Source: Rhodoblastus sp963828185
GTDB taxonomy: Bacteria > Pseudomonadota > Alphaproteobacteria > Rhizobiales > Beijerinckiaceae
DNA length: 64,000 nt
Assembly (NCBI GenBank): GCA_963828185.1
Contig: CAWHDV010000010.1
Location: forward strand, 9,075 to 73,074
Direction: 5' to 3'
The notes beneath the pieces are model-generated. The model did no database searches, was not told the origin of the DNA, and saw only the letters and a program-made list of their open reading frames with translations. Below, one piece after another: positions 56,066 to 64,000 of the stretch (position 1 is the first letter of the stretch; each line of letters opens with the position of its first letter). The position numbers were made by a program, and so were the translations under genes.

Positions 56066-56737
56066 ATGGCGATGAACAAGACCTATACGCAGGCTTCCGA
56101 TCTTCCCGAGGACATTCCCTTGTTCCCGCTGTCCGGCGCGATCCTGCTGCCGGGCGGACAATTGCCGCTGAACGTGTTTGAGCCGCGCTATCTCGCCATG
56201 TTCGACGACGCCATGCGCGGCGAGCGAATCATCGGCGTCGTCCAGCCGGCGTCGGGCCACGACGGCGCGCCGGGCGAGACCCCCGCCCTGCGCAAGGTCG
56301 GCGCCGCCGGGCGCATTACGCAATTGACGGAAACCGGCGACGGCCGCTATTTCGCTGTTTTGAGCGGCATTGCGCGTTTCCGCCTCGTCGCCGAGATCGA
56401 TGCTCCGACCCCTTACCGCCAGGCGCGCGTGGATTACGACGGCTTCGCCGATGATTTCGCGCCGGAGGAAACGGTGTCGCCAGGCCGGCGCGAAAACCTC
56501 AACGTCATCGCCTTCGAACTGGCGCAGGCGCTGAAGCTCGATATCGCCCGCAAGGATATCGAAGCCATGCCCGATTTTGACATGATCGCGGTTTTCGCCA
56601 TGATCGGTCCGTTCAATCCGACCGAAAAGCAGGCCCTGCTCGAAGCGCCCAATCTCGCCGCCCGCGCCGATCTGCTGCTCGCCCTCGCCGAAGTGGCGTT
56701 GTCGCGCGTCACCAAGGCGGGCAAGCCGCTGCAATAG
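56066..56737 (+). CDS. Lon N-terminal-domain (LON substrate-binding) protein
   Basis: A 223-residue protein with only the N-terminal Lon domain: PLFPLSGAILLPGGQLPLNVFEPRYLAMFDDA at the start, then a helical tail. It has no ATPase or protease part. Function not established; such proteins are widespread in alphaproteobacteria beside trx and Trm112 genes, as here (11 bases after the thioredoxin stop). Confidence 0.88.
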   Translation: MAMNKTYTQASDLPEDIPLFPLSGAILLPGGQLPLNVFEPRYLAMFDDAMRGERIIGVVQPASGHDGAPGETPALRKVGAAGRITQLTETGDGRYFAVLSGIARFRLVAEIDAPTPYRQARVDYDGFADDFAPEETVSPGRRENLNVIAFELAQALKLDIARKDIEAMPDFDMIAVFAMIGPFNPTEKQALLEAPNLAARADLLLALAEVALSRVTKAGKPLQ

Positions 56738-56749
56738 GAATTTTTTCGC

Positions 56750-56986
56750 ATGAACGACGCCCCCTCCCCGCAGCCCATTGAAGACGGCAAGCCGAAAAAC
56801 CTCGCCGAGGCGGCGGGCGTCGATCCGCGCCTGCTTGAAATCCTGGTCTGCCCGGTGACCAAGACCACCCTGCGCTATGACCGCGACCGCAATGAGCTGG
56901 TGTCGCTGGCCGCGCGCCTCGCCTATCCGATCCGCGACGGCATTCCGATCATGCTGCCGGAAGAGGCGCGCCCCGTCGACGAGTGA
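56750..56986 (+). CDS. Trm112-family zinc-ribbon-like protein (YcaR-like)
   Basis: A 78-residue protein with the Trm112 core LLEILVCPVTKTTLRYDRDRNELVS and YPIRDGIPIMLPEEAR. Like many bacterial members it has a single Cys and so probably no zinc site. Bacterial members are thought to support methyltransferases. It starts 12 bases after the Lon-domain gene. Confidence 0.9.
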   Translation: MNDAPSPQPIEDGKPKNLAEAAGVDPRLLEILVCPVTKTTLRYDRDRNELVSLAARLAYPIRDGIPIMLPEEARPVDE

Positions 56987-57055
56987 CACGGTCGCGGCTG
57001 ACGACGCCGCCCCGCAAATGATGCTTACTTGTGCAATTTGCCTATAACTGTCACA

Positions 57056-57090
57056 GATACGCTTGCGCAATCGGCGCAGGCGTATCTTTT
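57056..57090 (+). promoter_or_regulatory. Stem-loop with U-run in the glnB leader
   Basis: GATACGCTTGCGC (57056-57068) pairs with GCGCAGGCGTATC (57074-57086) with one G-U wobble, loop AATCG, followed by TTTT, 12 bases before the glnB start. It is either a terminator for the upstream genes or, because a -10-like TATAAC lies at 57043-57048, a hairpin at the 5' end of the glnB message. Confidence 0.65.
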
Positions 57091-57101
57091 CGGCAAATTC
57101 C

Positions 57102-57440
57102 ATGAAGCTGATCACCGCAATCATCAAACCTTTCAAGCTCGACGACGTGCGCGAAAAACTGCAGGCGCAGCATATCGACGGCATGACCGTCAGCGAAGCC
57201 AAGGGTTATGGCCGGCAAAAGGGTCATACCGAAATTTATCGCGGCGCCGAATATGTCGTCAGTTTCCTGCCTAAACTGAAAATCGAAATCGTCGTCCGCG
57301 ATGAGGCGGTCGACGCCGCGGTCGAGGCGCTTCGCTCGGCGACCAACACCGGCCAGATCGGCGACGGCAAGATCTTCGTCAGCCCGATCGAGCGCGCGCT
57401 GCGCATCCGCACCGGCGAAACCGACAACGACGCGATCTAG
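57102..57440 (+). CDS. glnB: Nitrogen regulatory protein PII (GlnB)
   Basis: A 112-residue trimeric signal protein: MKLITAIIKPFKLDDVREKL, the T-loop KGYGRQKGHTEIYRGAEY with the uridylylation Tyr51, and GQIGDGKIFV (B-loop). It reports 2-oxoglutarate and ATP/ADP to NtrB, glutamine synthetase adenylyltransferase and others. No standard ribosome site is seen before the ATG; the hairpin in the leader may matter. Confidence 0.95.
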   Translation: MKLITAIIKPFKLDDVREKLQAQHIDGMTVSEAKGYGRQKGHTEIYRGAEYVVSFLPKLKIEIVVRDEAVDAAVEALRSATNTGQIGDGKIFVSPIERALRIRTGETDNDAI

Positions 57441-57552
57441 GCTTTTACACGGAAACTTGTGCGGTTGACGCGGCGGCAAAAAAGCGTTCAACTGTAAACT
57501 AATTTCCGGGCCGCGGCTTTCCTCGCCGCGGTCGCGCGCGTTCAGGCCCGGC

Positions 57553-58440
57553 ATGTCAAAGGCGATCACCGATCTTCTGGCCATCCTCGATCTCGAAAGG
57601 ATCGAGGAGAACCTTTTTCGCGGGCGCAGTCCGCAGGTCGGCTGGCAGCGCGTCTTCGGCGGACTGGTCATCGCCCAGGCGCTGGTCGCGGCGCAGCGCA
57701 CGGTCGAGACCAGCGTCCCGCATTCGCTGCACGGTTATTTCCTGCTCGGCGGCGACCCCGCCGTCCCCATCGTCTATGAGGTCGAGCGCCTGCGCGACGG
57801 CCGCAGCTTCGCCACCCGCCGATGCGAGGCCATCCAGCACGGACGAGTGATCTTTTCGCTGGCCGCCTCCTTCCACAATGCAGAGCCGGGACTGGAGCAC
57901 GCCTATCCCGCGCCCGACGCGCCGCAGCCCGAAGACCTGCCTGACGAAAGCCAGTTCCTCGCCCTGCACGGCGCGCGCATGCCCGAACCCGTGCGCCGCT
58001 ATTTCGAACGCGATCGACCGATCGAGATGCGGCCCATCGACGCCGGGCGCTATCTCTCCCGAGGCGCCCAGGCCGAGGCGCAGCAGAAGATCTGGGTGCG
58101 CACGTCCGCGCCCTTGCCGGACGATCCGGCCCTCCATCGCGCCGCGCTGGCCTATCTGTCGGACATGACCCTGCTCGACACCTCGCTGGTGGCGCATGGC
58201 CGCTCGGTGTTCCATCCCGACATCCAGGCGGCCAGCCTCGACCACGCGCTGTGGCTGCACAGGCCGTTCCGCGCCGACGAATGGATGCTGTACGTGCAGG
58301 ACAGCCCCAATGCCTCGGGCGCCCTGGGTTTCAGCCGGGGCGCGCTCTATTCGCGCGGCGGCGCGCTGATCGCCTCGGTGGCGCAGGAAGGTTTGATCCG
58401 CCTGCGGCGCGATTTGAAGGCAGTCCCGGACAAGCCCTGA
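57553..58440 (+). CDS. tesB: Acyl-CoA thioesterase II
   Basis: A 295-residue double hot-dog protein: LFRGRSPQVGWQRVFGGLVIAQAL, HSLHGYFLLGGDPAVPIVYEVERLRDGRSF and, in the second half, ASLDHALWLHRPFRADEW with the catalytic Asp and LYSRGGALIASVAQEGLIR. It hydrolyses medium and long acyl-CoA. It lies between glnB and glnK without an obvious nitrogen role. Confidence 0.94.
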   Translation: MSKAITDLLAILDLERIEENLFRGRSPQVGWQRVFGGLVIAQALVAAQRTVETSVPHSLHGYFLLGGDPAVPIVYEVERLRDGRSFATRRCEAIQHGRVIFSLAASFHNAEPGLEHAYPAPDAPQPEDLPDESQFLALHGARMPEPVRRYFERDRPIEMRPIDAGRYLSRGAQAEAQQKIWVRTSAPLPDDPALHRAALAYLSDMTLLDTSLVAHGRSVFHPDIQAASLDHALWLHRPFRADEWMLYVQDSPNASGALGFSRGALYSRGGALIASVAQEGLIRLRRDLKAVPDKP

Positions 58441-58576
58441 TCAAATAGGCGGCGCCTCCACCTCATTTTATGCCTAATTTTTGCTCACTCCTCTGTCCTC
58501 TGCCGCTCGTGCGAATTCCGCCACAAATGCCCCGGAATCGCCTGTTTTCCGCCGGGCGCGCCAATTCGGCCGCCTC

Positions 58577-58592
58577 TGGCACGGTCCTTGTT
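58577..58592 (+). promoter_or_regulatory. Sigma-54 (-24/-12) promoter of glnK-amtB
   Basis: TGGCACGGTCCTTGTT has the exact -24 element and N5 spacing; the -12 element reads TTGT instead of TTGC. Transcription would start near 58604, about 84 bases before glnK. A standard arrangement for NtrC-activated glnK-amtB. Confidence 0.75.
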
Positions 58593-58687
58593 AAGCGAGG
58601 GCGCGCCGGCCGGCCCTTTTTGGCCCGGCAAGCCCGCCCAAAAAGACGAAATGCGATCCATTTCGCCAAAAAAACAGGGAACAGCAG

Positions 58688-59026
58688 ATGAAGATCGTGA
58701 TGGCTATCATTAAGCCGTTCAAGCTGGACGAGGTGCGCGACGCGCTCACCGCGGTCGGCGTGCACGGCCTGACAGTGACGGAAGTGAAAGGCTATGGCCG
58801 CCAGAAGGGCCATACCGAAATCTATCGCGGCGCCGAATATGCCGTGAGCTTCCTGCCGAAATTGAAGATCGAGGTGGGCGTCGCCGCCGAACTCGTGGAC
58901 AAGACCATCGAGGCGATCTCCTCGGCCGCCAAGACCGGCCAGATCGGCGACGGCAAGATTTTCGTGAGCCCGCTTGAGCAGGCGATCCGCATTCGCACGG
59001 GCGAGCGCGATTCCGACGCGCTGTGA
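58688..59026 (+). CDS. glnK: PII protein GlnK
   Basis: A 112-residue PII paralogue (MKIVMAIIKPFKLDEVRDAL; T-loop with Tyr51; GDGKIFVSPLEQAIRIRTGE). Directly upstream of amtB, so it is the subunit that plugs the ammonium channel at high nitrogen. AGGGA precedes the ATG. Co-transcribed with amtB, 43 bases apart. Confidence 0.95.
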   Translation: MKIVMAIIKPFKLDEVRDALTAVGVHGLTVTEVKGYGRQKGHTEIYRGAEYAVSFLPKLKIEVGVAAELVDKTIEAISSAAKTGQIGDGKIFVSPLEQAIRIRTGERDSDAL

Positions 59027-59069
59027 CGAACAGGCCTTCCCCCATTTCCCTGAAGGAGTGAGTAAGCAA

Positions 59070-60572
59070 ATGAACTTGATCCCCACCCGCAAGACCGCGT
59101 TGCGCGCGCTGGGCCTCGGCGCCCTGGGCGTGGCGCTGTGCGCCTGCGCCGCCTATGCGCAGACGGCCGCGCCCGCCGCAGCCCCGCCGGCCCCCGTCCC
59201 CAACAAGGGCGACACCGCCTGGATGCTGGTCTCCTCGGCCCTGGTGCTGATGATGTCCATCCCCGGCCTCGCCCTGTTCTACGGCGGCCTCGTCCGCACC
59301 AAGAACATGCTGTCCGTCCTCGCCCAGGTCTTCGCCATCGTCTCGATGGTCGGCGTCATCTGGGTGCTCTACGGCTATTCCGAAGCCTTCACCAACGGCG
59401 GCTCGCTCAACGATTACGTCGGCGGCTTCTCCAAGGCCTTCCTGATGGGCGTCGACTCCAACTCGACCGCCGCCACCTTCTCGAACGGCGTCGTCATTCC
59501 GGAATACGCCTACATGGTGTTCCAGATGACCTTCGCCATGATCACCCCGGCGCTGATCATCGGCTCCTTCGCCGAGCGCATCAAATTCTCGGCGGTGATG
59601 CTGTTCGTCCTCTTGTGGGTCACGCTGATCTATTTCCCGATCGCCCACATGGTCTGGTACTGGGGCGGCCCGGATGAGATCGGCGATGCGGCCAAGGCGC
59701 TGGCGGCGGCTTCCGGCGAAGCGGCCAAGGCCGCGGCGCAGCACAAGCTCGATCTGGCCAACGCCGACGCCGGCAAGCTGTTCCAGCTCGGCGCGCTCGA
59801 CTTCGCGGGCGGCACCGTGGTGCACATCAACGCCGGCATCGCCGGCATGGTGGGCTGCCTGATGATCGGCAAGCGCATCGGCTACGGCAAGGAAATCATG
59901 GCTCCGCACTCGCTGACCATGACCATGATCGGCGCCTCGCTGCTGTGGGTGGGCTGGTTCGGCTTCAACGCCGGCTCCAACCTCGAGGCCAATGGCGTGA
60001 CGGCGCTCGCCTTCGTCAACACCATGGTCGCCACCGCCGCCGCCGCCATGTCCTGGCTGCTGGTCGAATGGGCGGTCAAGGGCAAGCCCTCGCTGCTCGG
60101 CATGGTGTCGGGCGCGGTCGCCGGCCTCGTCGCGGTGACGCCGGCTTCCGGCTTCGCCGGCCCGATGGGCTCGGTCGTGCTCGGCCTCGTCGTCTCCCCG
60201 CTCTGCCTGTTCTTCGTCTCCACGGTGAAGAGCAAGTTCGGCTATGACGACGCGCTCGACGTGTTCGGCGTCCACTGCATCGGCGGCATCACCGGCGCGC
60301 TGGCCACCGGCATCCTGGTCGCTCCGGCGCTCGGCGGCGTCGGCATCACCGACTACACCAACTTCGCCCACAACAACGCCGGAACCTACGACATGGTGGC
60401 CCAGCTCATCATCCAGGCCAAGGCGGTCGGGACGACCCTGCTGTGGTCGGGCATCGGCTCGGCGATCCTCTACAAGGTCGTCGACCTCGTCGTCGGCCTG
60501 CGTCCCGCCCCCGAGCAGGAGCGCGAAGGCCTCGACATCGCCGACCACGGCGAACGCGCCTACAACTACTGA
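59070..60572 (+). CDS. amtB: Ammonium transporter AmtB
   Basis: A 500-residue channel with a cleavable N-terminal signal (LGLGALGVALCACAAYA-Q) and eleven helices: AWMLVSSALVLMMSIPGLALFYGGLVR, the pore motif FAGGTVVHINAGIAGMV with the first pore His, and DVFGVHCIGGITGALATGI with the second. The central loop around residues 205-230 is enlarged (AKALAAASGEAAKAAAQHK). GGAG lies before the start at 59070. It scavenges ammonium under GlnK control. Confidence 0.96.
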   Translation: MNLIPTRKTALRALGLGALGVALCACAAYAQTAAPAAAPPAPVPNKGDTAWMLVSSALVLMMSIPGLALFYGGLVRTKNMLSVLAQVFAIVSMVGVIWVLYGYSEAFTNGGSLNDYVGGFSKAFLMGVDSNSTAATFSNGVVIPEYAYMVFQMTFAMITPALIIGSFAERIKFSAVMLFVLLWVTLIYFPIAHMVWYWGGPDEIGDAAKALAAASGEAAKAAAQHKLDLANADAGKLFQLGALDFAGGTVVHINAGIAGMVGCLMIGKRIGYGKEIMAPHSLTMTMIGASLLWVGWFGFNAGSNLEANGVTALAFVNTMVATAAAAMSWLLVEWAVKGKPSLLGMVSGAVAGLVAVTPASGFAGPMGSVVLGLVVSPLCLFFVSTVKSKFGYDDALDVFGVHCIGGITGALATGILVAPALGGVGITDYTNFAHNNAGTYDMVAQLIIQAKAVGTTLLWSGIGSAILYKVVDLVVGLRPAPEQEREGLDIADHGERAYNY

Positions 60573-60602
60573 AAACAGCGCGAAAGCAGCAGACAAAGCA
60601 AA

Positions 60603-60628
60603 GCGGCGGGGCAACCCGCCGCTTTTTT
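60603..60628 (+). terminator. Intrinsic terminator of glnK-amtB
   Basis: GCGGCGGG (60603-60610) pairs with CCCGCCGC (60615-60622) around GCAA, followed by six T. Confidence 0.92.
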
Positions 60629-60892
60629 ATGTTCGCCGAGATGGCCGGTTATTGCCGCGCGCTGAAGATCGGGGCTCCGGACGTCGATTTTCGCCAGGCA
60701 ATACTGGCTGATCGGACGTTCATGCCTTGAGCAGGCAAATCACTTGACCGTCGATAGCCGCGAGCCGGCAAGACTCCGGGCGCTTCTTGGCTGAAGGAGG
60801 GGGTCATGTTTGCGCAGGCGACGCGCGAATAGTTGTTACATATTTGCTACAGCATGTTTTTTTCAAGTTTTTCATGTGTTTTTTGCACAAAA

Positions 60893-60910
60893 CTTAGGCA
60901 CTTGCCTAAG
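60893..60910. promoter_or_regulatory. 18-bp palindrome CTTAGGCA-CT-TGCCTAAG upstream of the porin
   Basis: Eight-base arms are perfect reverse complements around CT. It lies about 75 bases before the porin start, in the promoter region. A strong candidate operator; the regulator is unknown. Confidence 0.6.
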
Positions 60911-60983
60911 CCTTGACCTTGTGAAATCCAGCTTTTCCAGGGCATTTTGACGTCACTGAGTTTGCATACAGGTGGAGCAAAAC

Positions 60984-61946
60984 ATGAAGCTTATTTCCCT
61001 CGCCGCGATCCTCGTCGCCGCTTCCGCTGGCACGGCCTTCGCCGCCGACCTGCCCAGCACGAAGAGCGCGCCCGTGGCTCCCGTCGTCGCCAGCCCCTGG
61101 GATTTCGATATCGGCGCAGAGCTGACTTCGGACTACATCTTCCGCGGCATCACCCAGTCGAATCATCAGCCGAGCGTTTGGGCGCACGGCGAAGTCCGCT
61201 ATAATGTCGACAGCACCTGGCAGCTCTATCTCGGCGCGTCCAGTGAATCGATCAAGTTTTCGCCGAACGACTTCCCCGTCGGCAGCCCGGCTGCGGAAGT
61301 CGATGGCGACGCCGGCGTGCGCGGCACCTTCGGCGCCTTCTCGTTCGACCTTGGCGGCATCGTTTACGGCTATCCCGATTCGCCCACCGGCACGAAGACC
61401 GTCCTGCTGAACGGCGTTCCGAACACCATCGGCCTGTCGCCGCGCAATCCGACTTTTGAAGAAATCTACATCAAGCCGTCCTATACGGTTAACGACAATG
61501 TGACGATCGGCGGCAACTTCTTCTATTCGCCCAGCTTCCTCAACACAGGCGCTGACGGCGAATACATCTCCGGCACCGCCAAGTTCACTGGTTCGGGCGA
61601 TTTCTCCGCCTTCTCGCTCTCCGGCGAATTCGGCCACCAGTTCCTTGGCAAGGTCGATTCGGTTTATTCCGGCAACAATCCGGCTGGCTACGTCTACATC
61701 GGCAACGCCCTCGGCCAGCTCCCCAGCTATGACGCCTGGAATGTCGGCGCGTCCTATACCTGGAAGTTCGTCACCCTCGACCTCCGCTATTACGGCACCG
61801 ACCTGAGCAAGGCCGAGGCCTATACGCTCACGGGCATTCCGAACGGCATCGTCGGTGGCACCGCCTACAGCACCACGTCGAGCTACGGCCGCGACGCGGT
61901 CGTTGGCACGATCTCCTTCGACTTGACCTCCAAGGATCTGAAGTGA
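60984..61946 (+). CDS. TorF-family putative porin
   Basis: A 320-residue outer-membrane barrel: signal peptide (LISLAAILVAASAGTAFA-A), then the TorF/TIGR02001 hallmark FDIGAELTSDYIFRGITQSNHQPS and alternating strands to the C-terminal VGTISFDLTSKDLK. The family is often found beside amtB/glnK. The ATG at 60984 has AGGTGGAG six bases upstream, better than the GTG at 60972. Likely nitrogen-linked. Confidence 0.9.
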   Translation: MKLISLAAILVAASAGTAFAADLPSTKSAPVAPVVASPWDFDIGAELTSDYIFRGITQSNHQPSVWAHGEVRYNVDSTWQLYLGASSESIKFSPNDFPVGSPAAEVDGDAGVRGTFGAFSFDLGGIVYGYPDSPTGTKTVLLNGVPNTIGLSPRNPTFEEIYIKPSYTVNDNVTIGGNFFYSPSFLNTGADGEYISGTAKFTGSGDFSAFSLSGEFGHQFLGKVDSVYSGNNPAGYVYIGNALGQLPSYDAWNVGASYTWKFVTLDLRYYGTDLSKAEAYTLTGIPNGIVGGTAYSTTSSYGRDAVVGTISFDLTSKDLK

Positions 61947-61995
61947 TCTGACAGCCGCGGGCTTCGCCCTGCGGCGCCATGACAGACTTACAGGG

Positions 61996-62026
61996 CGCGC
62001 CCGGCTTCGGCCGGGCGCGTTTTTTT
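61996..62026 (+). terminator. Intrinsic terminator of the porin gene
   Basis: CGCGCCCGGC (61996-62005) pairs with GCCGGGCGCG (62010-62019), loop TTCG, followed by seven T. Confidence 0.92.
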
Positions 62027-62459
62027 GTGCGGTCGGCGGCGAAGAGGCTGAACACGGAATTTGCCCAAATATGCGGCGATCATTGCCCTAAACAATGCAA
62101 TTTGAAGGTGAATTGGGCAGGCTGGCGCCGAACCTGTCTCGGCCGCTCAGATTTGCCGACCTCAACCGCACTGGTCGCTCCGGAGGCGTCTTGAGCATCG
62201 CCATGCGACTGGCGCGCGCTGAAAATAATAAAGTCCGGATGGGAGCGAAAAACGCTTCGGCGGCAAACAAAACCGAAAAGTCGCCCGCCGCATTTATTTG
62301 CGCCGTCGCGTCAGGAAAACGCTGCGGCATTTTTTTCAACCAGGACAATTGCTGAAGCGGCGCCGCATCGAGCGATAGCGCCGCCTCGACTTCCCGAACG
62401 TATCACGTTGCCTGTTCGCCGCCTGTTGCGTCAAAAATCCGGCCGATCGGCGGCTTTCG

Positions 62460-62475
62460 TGGCAAGGCATTTGCT
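62460..62475 (+). promoter_or_regulatory. Sigma-54 (-24/-12) promoter of glnA
   Basis: TGGCAAGGCATTTGCT matches TGGC-N7-TTGC with correct spacing. Transcription would start near 62487, leaving a leader of about 108 bases before the glnA ATG. Confidence 0.75.
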
Positions 62476-62594
62476 TTCATCGCCGCATGGATGGAAACAG
62501 CGCCAGGGGAATCGGGCGCAGGCGCTGTCAATCCTGTCCTCACTGCATTTTTCCCAACCCAAATCCCGTTTACCCAACAGTCAAGAGGCGTAAA

Positions 62595-64000
62595 ATGAAG
62601 ACTGCCAAGGATGTCCTGAAAAAAATCAAGGACGAAGACATCAAGTATGTCGACCTGCGTTTCACCGATCCGCGCGGCAAATGGCAGCACGTGACCTTCG
62701 ACATCGCGCTCGTCGATGATGAATTCTTTTCCGAAGGCATGATGTTTGACGGCTCCTCGATCGCCGGCTGGAAGGCCATCAACGAGTCCGACATGAAGCT
62801 GATGCCGGAGCCCGCAACCGCCACCATCGACCCCTTCTTTTCCGCCGCGACGCTGTCGATCGTCTGCGACGTGCTCGAGCCGCTGACCGGCGAGCCCTAC
62901 CATCGCGACCCCCGCGGCATCGCCAAGAAGGCCGAGGCCTATCTGAAGCACACCGGCATCGGCGACACCGCCTTCTTCGGCCCGGAAGCCGAATTCTTCG
63001 TGTTCGACGACGTGCGCTTCAAGGCCGATCCCTACAACACCGGCTTCGTCCTCGATTCACGCGAATTGCCGAGCAACGCCGACACGCCCTATGAAGGCGG
63101 CAATTTCGGCCACCATGTCCGCACCAAGGGCGGCTATTTCCCGGTTCCGCCGGTCGATTCCGCCCAGGACATGCGCGGCGAAATGCTCGCCGCCATGGCG
63201 GCCATGGGCTGCAATGTCGAGAAGCACCATCACGAAGTGGCGTCCGCGCAGCACGAACTCGGCCTGAAGTTCGGCACCCTGACGACGATGGCCGACCATC
63301 TGCAGATCTACAAATACGCCATCCATCAGGTCGCCCACGCGCACGGCAAGACCGCGACCTTCATGCCCAAGCCGATCTTCGGCGACAATGGTTCGGGCAT
63401 GCACGTCCACCAGTCGATCTGGAAATCCGGCAAGCCGGTGATGGCGGGCGACAAATACGCCGACCTGAGCCAGGAATGCCTGTACTATATCGGCGGCATC
63501 ATCAAGCACGCCAAGGCGCTCAACGCCTTCACCAATCCCTCGACCAATTCCTACAAGCGCCTGGTGCCCGGCTATGAAGCCCCAGTGCTGCTCGCCTATT
63601 CGGCGCGCAACCGCTCGGCTTCCTGCCGCATTCCGTGGACCAACAATCCGAAGGCCAAGCGCGTCGAGGTCCGCTTCCCCGATCCGACCGCCAATCCGTA
63701 CCTGGCCTTCGCCGCCATGCTGATGGCCGGCCTCGACGGCATCACCCACAAGATCGATCCGGGCGCCGCGATGGACAAGGATCTCTACGACCTGCCGCCG
63801 CGCGAACTGAAGAAGATCCCGACGGTTTGCGGCTCCTTGCGCGAAGCGCTCGGCAACCTCGACAAGGACCGCGCCTTCCTCGTGGCCGGCGACGTGTTCA
63901 GCGACGACTTCATCGACAGCTATATCGAGCTGAAGATGCAGGACGTGATGCGCATGGAAATGACGCCGCACCCGGTCGAATTCGACATGTACTATTCCTA
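62595..64000 (+). CDS. glnA: Glutamine synthetase type I
   Basis: All 468 residues are present; only the last base of the stop codon falls outside. It shows GSI signatures: FDGSSIAGWKAINESDMKL, FGPEAEFFVFDDV, the ATP/glutamate region KPIFGDNGSGMHVHQSIW, NRSASCRIPW, and the adenylylation site DKDLYDLPPRE (Tyr). It makes glutamine from glutamate and ammonium in the cytosol as a dodecamer. It is preceded by a sigma-54 promoter. Confidence 0.97.
   Translation, partial: MKTAKDVLKKIKDEDIKYVDLRFTDPRGKWQHVTFDIALVDDEFFSEGMMFDGSSIAGWKAINESDMKLMPEPATATIDPFFSAATLSIVCDVLEPLTGEPYHRDPRGIAKKAEAYLKHTGIGDTAFFGPEAEFFVFDDVRFKADPYNTGFVLDSRELPSNADTPYEGGNFGHHVRTKGGYFPVPPVDSAQDMRGEMLAAMAAMGCNVEKHHHEVASAQHELGLKFGTLTTMADHLQIYKYAIHQVAHAHGKTATFMPKPIFGDNGSGMHVHQSIWKSGKPVMAGDKYADLSQECLYYIGGIIKHAKALNAFTNPSTNSYKRLVPGYEAPVLLAYSARNRSASCRIPWTNNPKAKRVEVRFPDPTANPYLAFAAMLMAGLDGITHKIDPGAAMDKDLYDLPPRELKKIPTVCGSLREALGNLDKDRAFLVAGDVFSDDFIDSYIELKMQDVMRMEMTPHPVEFDMYYS

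Larger units (their letters stand above)
60573..60983. other. Intergenic region between amtB and the porin
   Basis: 411 bases: the amtB terminator (60603-60628), a stretch without recognisable gene, then the AT-rich porin promoter region with the palindrome at 60893-60910. Confidence 0.5.
61947..62594. other. Intergenic region between porin and glnA
   Basis: 648 bases holding the porin terminator (61996-62026), no recognisable gene, and the glnA promoter region with a sigma-54 site at 62460-62475. Short frames here lack domains and ribosome sites. Confidence 0.5.

Noticed and set aside
57019..57040. Possible sigma-54 site before glnB (TTGTGCAATTTGCC)
   Set aside because: Spacing between the -24- and -12-like parts is too short and the GG of the -24 element is missing.
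58746..60614. 622-codon minus-strand frame opposite glnK-amtB
   Set aside because: Asp/Gly/His-rich composition with no domain; it is a mirror of amtB codons.

Overview
The window is GC-rich DNA (roughly 60-65 % by eye) with alphaproteobacterial gene content and gene order: rph-rdgB-hemW, glnB/glnK-amtB-glnA, a TorF-type porin, Omp25-like barrels and a split alphaproteobacterial-style type II secretion locus. Molybdenum-storage genes, two PII genes and a nitrilase (Nit1C) cluster suggest a metabolically versatile, probably N2-fixing member of the Hyphomicrobiales (Methylocystis/Methylosinus, Beijerinckiaceae or Rhodoblastus-like). That placement is inference; no pmo, nif or rRNA genes are present.

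Layout. 1-5.2 kb: a large surface protein running off the left edge (minus strand), whose upstream region looks like a frameshifted former N-terminus, and a double-kinase hybrid sensor. 5.2-21.9 kb: a nearly complete type II secretion system (gspO, G, D, C, M, L, E, F, H, I, J, K) in several plus- and minus-strand units. Two exported proteins are embedded in it: a heme-binding GlcG/HbpS-like protein and a Tat-exported ferritin-like protein. Their long AT-rich leaders share TGTAATTA-type dyads, which suggests common regulation and that they may be substrates of this secretion system.

22.1-30.7 kb: the complete Nit1C cluster on the minus strand (MSMEG_0572-like protein, nitrilase, radical SAM enzyme, GNAT, AIR-synthase-like protein, glycosyltransferase, MSMEG_0570-like protein, flavoprotein). 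It is preceded by an excellent sigma-54 promoter and has a divergent MocR-type regulator. 31-36 kb: a frameshifted GH15 glycosidase gene, an FMN glutamate-synthase-like protein, and an exported thioredoxin-fold protein with a small downstream reading frame. 36.5-38.2 kb: mosB-mosA, the molybdenum storage protein. 38.7-48.5 kb: mixed housekeeping and envelope genes, an ABC exporter, and a MerR regulator with the mercury-binding cysteine triad.

48.6-56.9 kb: hemW, rdgB (with an apparent one-base frameshift), rph, a GT87-like membrane protein, lepA, tRNA-Gly(GCC), a CnoX-like thioredoxin, a Lon-N-domain protein and a Trm112-like protein. 57.1-64 kb: the nitrogen-control block glnB, tesB, glnK-amtB, porin, glnA. 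glnK and glnA have recognisable -24/-12 promoters, so with Nit1C three units in the window carry nitrogen-type sigma-54 promoters. glnA is complete except for the last base of its stop codon.
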